Positions 6,848-9,905 of a DNA stretch of 9,905 nt are shown here, in pieces. The first letter of the stretch is position 1; every line of letters begins with the position of its first letter. The DNA lies in contig JAKSVJ010000025.1 in assembly GCA_024408015.1 (NCBI GenBank), forward strand, positions 1 to 9,905, written 5' to 3'. Source of the stretch: Clostridia bacterium. Lineage in GTDB: Bacteria; Bacillota; Clostridia; Oscillospirales; CAG-272. The position numbers were made by a program, and so were the translations under genes. The notes under the pieces are model-generated. The model ran no database searches. It saw nothing but the letters and a program-made list of their open reading frames with translations, and had not been told where the DNA came from.

Positions 6848-7498
6848 ATGAAAAAAGCTATTAAAATAGCAATTAATACAATTTCAACAATTATTCTTGT
6901 TGCTGTTGTCGCTCTTGCTGCTGTTGTATTTATATCAAAAGCTCAAGATAAAATGACATTCTTGTTCAACAAGTCATTTGTGTGGGTATTAACTCCAAGT
7001 ATGGAAACTGAGATCCCAGCCAAGAGTTACATATTGGTTGAAAAAATTGACCCATCTGATATAAAGGTCGGAGATGTAATTGTTTTCCATTCTGACGACC
7101 CAGCATTGGATGGAAGTCTTAATACTCACAGAGTTATTGAAATCAGTGAAGACGGCAAAGAATTCATTACAAAAGGTGACAATAACGTTGTTGCGGATAA
7201 ATATACTGCAAAGGCAGATAAGGTTGTGGCAAGATACGTAAGTAAGTTACCTATCTTAACAAAGATTGGAAGATTACTTATGACGTCTTATGGATTCTTC
7301 TCTTTGGTCGGTATAGCTTTAGTTGTTGTTGTCTTGTTCACGGTTCCGGACTTTGTAAATTATGCAAAGAGCAAAAAGAAAGAAGAAGAGCCTGAACACG
7401 AGAAGACAATGGAAGAGCGTATAGCCGAAGAAGTTGAAAGACTTAAAGCTGAAGACGAAAAGAAAAAGGCAGAAGAACAAAATAACGACGGCGAATAG
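6848..7498 (+). CDS. Second SipW/ER-type (S26B) signal peptidase I
   Basis: 216 aa. Membrane segment at about 7-30, catalytic domain outside the membrane, second membrane segment at about 149-171, then a highly charged Lys/Glu tail (about 174-214) predicted to be a cytoplasmic helix or coiled coil. The nucleophile is Ser51 in LTPSMETEI, the general-base His94 is in LNTHRVI, and Asp111 is in KGDNN. All three motifs match the signal peptidase at the start of the operon, but the two proteins differ clearly and are not a recent duplication. SMET replaces the usual SMEP. GAGGG lies 4 nt before the start and overlaps the stop region of the preceding gene (8-bp gap), so translation is probably coupled. 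Confidence 0.9.
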   Translation: MKKAIKIAINTISTIILVAVVALAAVVFISKAQDKMTFLFNKSFVWVLTPSMETEIPAKSYILVEKIDPSDIKVGDVIVFHSDDPALDGSLNTHRVIEISEDGKEFITKGDNNVVADKYTAKADKVVARYVSKLPILTKIGRLLMTSYGFFSLVGIALVVVVLFTVPDFVNYAKSKKKEEEPEHEKTMEERIAEEVERLKAEDEKKKAEEQNNDGE

Positions 7499-7525
7499 CT
7501 GTCTATATATTAAGGAAGAATTAGC

Positions 7526-7768
7526 ATGGATATTCTTAGACAACTTAAATTAAAGAGGTATATATCTAATTGCAAGGCAAGAATTGAAGAATTTGAGCAA
7601 AAACGCTCACGTTCACAAGCAGCTCTTGTTGATGCCATTCTAACTCATAACACAGCGAGCGATGAAGATGTTGAGTATTTCAACAAATACACTGTTTTGA
7701 TTGATAGAGAAAGACATCAAATGCATGTTTATGAAGAAGAACTCGCTAAACTCAAAGGCAAAAAATAA
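7526..7768 (+). CDS. Small charged coiled-coil-like protein, function unknown
   Basis: 80 aa, rich in Lys, Glu, Arg and Gln, with no Trp, no signal peptide and no membrane segment. Two helices with heptad-like spacing (about 12-40 and 46-77) are separated by a short NTASDED turn, which suggests a helical hairpin. AAGGAAG 7 nt before the ATG supports the start. It sits between the second signal peptidase and the EAL-domain gene, with gaps of 27 and 12 bp, so it is probably co-transcribed and may be a small adaptor or subunit. I do not recognise a family. Codon use resembles the neighbours, and the tight spacing argues that it is a real gene. Confidence 0.7.
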   Translation: MDILRQLKLKRYISNCKARIEEFEQKRSRSQAALVDAILTHNTASDEDVEYFNKYTVLIDRERHQMHVYEEELAKLKGKK

Positions 7769-7780
7769 AGGAAATTAGAG

Positions 7781-9905
7781 ATGGCAGGATTTTTAAAGAA
7801 AAACTCTAGGGTATTGCTATCAACGTTAGTTATCTTTATTAGTATCATTTTGGCAGCATGTTCAGTCGTGCTTCTTGAGAGCTTCTCTGAAGAGATGCAA
7901 TCTCAAGCGACACTCAAGGTTGAACTTAACGCTCAGAAGTTATCTTCACAGATAAAGTTAAAAGTTGAACGTTACGAAGCCAAGGCATCTATGGCTGCTC
8001 AGTTAGTAAAAAAAGCAAAAACAAATGTAGACTTCTTTGAATCAGTGTATAGACTTACTGAAAACGAAGAATTTGAAGATTTGAAATTTGCTAGATACTT
8101 TAAAGATGGCGACATATACTATTATGGTTCAATTTATGCTCATGAAAGCTCAGAAATCATGGCATTAGCTGGACACGATAGCATTGAAACATCAGCCCCA
8201 TTTTTCGAAACTGAATATGGTATGTATATGCTTGCAGTTTATTGTCCAATTAAAGATTGTGACTTTGCTGATGGTATCGTTTTGTATTATCCTGTAAGCA
8301 CTCTATATACAATTGACATTGACAAAGATAACGAAGTTGTTGAGCAGGCTGATTTGTTTGTTTTCTGTTCTAGAAATGGTGAAATATACAAGGTATTCTC
8401 CGGAACAGGAGTGTTTGAACACTCTAACTTGTTTACATATATCGGAGAAAAAGCCAACGACTTGCAATTCAAGAGCAAAGTTTCTTCTTTGATTATTGAA
8501 GGAAAGTCTGAGATTATCGAATTCCAAATTGATCTTGTTCCATATATTCTTGCAATTGAAAACGTATCTGAAAATGGCGGTGAATACTCCATTGTTTGTA
8601 TGTATCAATCAGAATATGCATATAGCTCGGGTTATATTTTTGTTAACGCTATTTTGGGTACACTCATTGTATTCTTTGTCGTGTTTATTGGATTCGCTGC
8701 ATTCTCAATTGTACACCAGAGAAGAGTTAACAAGACACTCGAAGAAGTTGGTATGACAGATAAGAAATACAACTGTCTTACTGAAGCTGGTTTCGAGAGA
8801 GATCTTCCTCATATATTAAATAACAACAAAGCAACTAAATTCACGGTTGTAAGTGCTGAAATTAGAAACTTCAAGTTCTATGAAGAGACACTTGGAGAAA
8901 ATGCCGTTGAAGGCGTTATTAACTATGTGTTGATGATTTTCCAGAAAGCTATGCAAATTGAAGAACAATATGCATATACCGGACGTGGACAGTTCCTACT
9001 TTTGTTGCATTACAAAGATATTGATAATGCTGTGGGTAGACTTAAAATCATGAATGCATTACTTAACAAGTATACGGGTCTTAGTTCAAACCGTTCATAT
9101 ACACCATCACTTGTATTTGGCGTTTATGAAGTAGATAGGAACTTAACTGTTAAACCCCATCAATATGTTGAGTATGCGGTTGAAGCTAGAAATAACAAGC
9201 AGGCAGGAGAAACAGAAAGCTATAGATTCTATAGTGAACAAGAACACCAGGAAAAGGTTGAAATCACTAACATCGAGCTTAAGATGCATGGTGCTATTGC
9301 CAACAAGGAGTTCCGTATCTTCTACCAGCCAAAATATAACATCAATAAAAACACAATTGATGGTTCAGAAGCCTTGGTTCGTTGGTACGACCCAGAAAAG
9401 GATGTATATCACTCTCCAGGATTGTTCATGCCATTGTTTGAAGCAAATGGATTTGTAAACAAACTTGACCGTTATGTATACGAAAACGTGTGTGCATATC
9501 TCCAGGAATGTTTTGCAAACAAGCAAAGGGTATATCCGGTTTCAGTAAACGTATCCCGTGTTACTGCGAGCCAGCCAGACTTCCTTGACTACTACATAGG
9601 AATTAAAAACAATTATGGTATCCCAAATGGATATCTAACTATTGAATTTACAGAAAGCTTTGCTTACGAAGATTATGACACTCTTAGAGTTATCATTGAA
9701 AGATTACACAAGAACGGATTTAAGTGTTCAATCGATGACTTTGGAGTAGGATACTCTTCATATAATACATTGAAACAACTTTCAATGGATGAAATCAAAC
9801 TTGATATGTTCTTTATCAAGAGTGGTATTGCTGTTGAAAGAGACGATGCTATCATTTCAAGTATAGCTAAGCTTGCAAAAGATAATGAAGATGTTGCAAA
9901 TAGAT
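7781..9905 (+). CDS. Membrane c-di-GMP phosphodiesterase: extracytoplasmic sensor, degenerate GGDEF, EAL (3' end outside window)
   Basis: Hand translation gives an open frame of 708 codons to the window edge. It has a membrane segment at about 11-33, an extracytoplasmic region at about 34-284 that I take to be a sensor, a second membrane segment at about 285-311, a GGDEF-like domain, then EAL. In the GGDEF position the sequence is GRGQF (401-405), so cyclase activity is unlikely. The EAL domain keeps the key motifs: EALVRW (530-535), NVS (590-592), EFTES (622-626), DDFGVGYSS (652-660) and KLD (673-675). It therefore probably hydrolyses c-di-GMP to pGpG, and the GGDEF-like part may bind GTP as a regulator. 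LAAC at 24-27 resembles a lipobox, but hydrophobic residues continue after it, so I read it as part of the membrane helix. AAAGGA 8 nt before the ATG supports the start. It is the last visible gene of the operon. Confidence 0.92.
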   Translation, partial: MAGFLKKNSRVLLSTLVIFISIILAACSVVLLESFSEEMQSQATLKVELNAQKLSSQIKLKVERYEAKASMAAQLVKKAKTNVDFFESVYRLTENEEFEDLKFARYFKDGDIYYYGSIYAHESSEIMALAGHDSIETSAPFFETEYGMYMLAVYCPIKDCDFADGIVLYYPVSTLYTIDIDKDNEVVEQADLFVFCSRNGEIYKVFSGTGVFEHSNLFTYIGEKANDLQFKSKVSSLIIEGKSEIIEFQIDLVPYILAIENVSENGGEYSIVCMYQSEYAYSSGYIFVNAILGTLIVFFVVFIGFAAFSIVHQRRVNKTLEEVGMTDKKYNCLTEAGFERDLPHILNNNKATKFTVVSAEIRNFKFYEETLGENAVEGVINYVLMIFQKAMQIEEQYAYTGRGQFLLLLHYKDIDNAVGRLKIMNALLNKYTGLSSNRSYTPSLVFGVYEVDRNLTVKPHQYVEYAVEARNNKQAGETESYRFYSEQEHQEKVEITNIELKMHGAIANKEFRIFYQPKYNINKNTIDGSEALVRWYDPEKDVYHSPGLFMPLFEANGFVNKLDRYVYENVCAYLQECFANKQRVYPVSVNVSRVTASQPDFLDYYIGIKNNYGIPNGYLTIEFTESFAYEDYDTLRVIIERLHKNGFKCSIDDFGVGYSSYNTLKQLSMDEIKLDMFFIKSGIAVERDDAIISSIAKLAKDNEDVANR

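Noticed and set aside
7781..7861. Lipoprotein signal peptide (LAAC lipobox at residues 24-27 of the EAL protein)
   Set aside because: The hydrophobic stretch continues past the Cys and the protein has a second membrane helix before cytoplasmic domains. A plain N-terminal membrane anchor is simpler.

Overview
The window looks like a low-GC Bacillota chromosome, most likely a Clostridia-type anaerobe. The reasons are A/T-rich codon use with many AGA codons, strong AGGAGG-type ribosome binding sites, TGA used as a stop, SipW-like signal peptidases and a Gram-positive style sigma-A promoter. I cannot name the genus. No rRNA, tRNA, CRISPR array or insertion sequence is visible.

Left end (minus strand, 1-1131): a type-4 (iron-sulfur) uracil-DNA glycosylase overlaps by ATGA with a downstream D-2-hydroxyacid dehydrogenase, whose 3' end lies outside the window. 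These are ordinary housekeeping-type genes. A 321-bp divergent intergenic region (1132-1452) separates them from the rest. It holds two inverted repeats and a near-consensus sigma-A promoter pointing right.

Right side (plus strand, 1453-9905): six closely spaced co-directional genes look like one operon. In order they are: (1) a SipW/ER-type (S26B) signal peptidase with a long Glu/Ala-rich tail; (2) a membrane-anchored McrB-like AAA+ ATPase; (3) an 838-aa protein with a duplicated ~150-residue domain and a DUF2357/McrC-like core, but no recognisable nuclease; (4) a second S26B signal peptidase; (5) an 80-aa charged, coiled-coil-like protein; (6) a two-TM protein with a large extracytoplasmic region, a degenerate GGDEF domain and an intact-looking EAL c-di-GMP phosphodiesterase domain, cut by the window end. 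After gene 2 the intergenic gaps are 31, 8, 27 and 12 bp.

The only large gap in the operon (2413-2683, between genes 1 and 2) encodes a multi-hairpin RNA. It ends in an intrinsic terminator about 20 nt before the ATPase ribosome binding site. The 3' strand of a junction-closing stem (2594-2601) can instead pair with the 5' arm of the terminator. That is the geometry of a riboswitch or attenuator. It did not match a riboswitch class I could recognise by eye.

Working interpretation (inference): genes 1-6 form a membrane-associated system that couples protein export/processing (two signal peptidases), an McrBC-derived AAA+ machine apparently without nuclease, and c-di-GMP turnover, with conditional transcription of everything downstream of the first gene. 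The cargo or substrate is not in the window.
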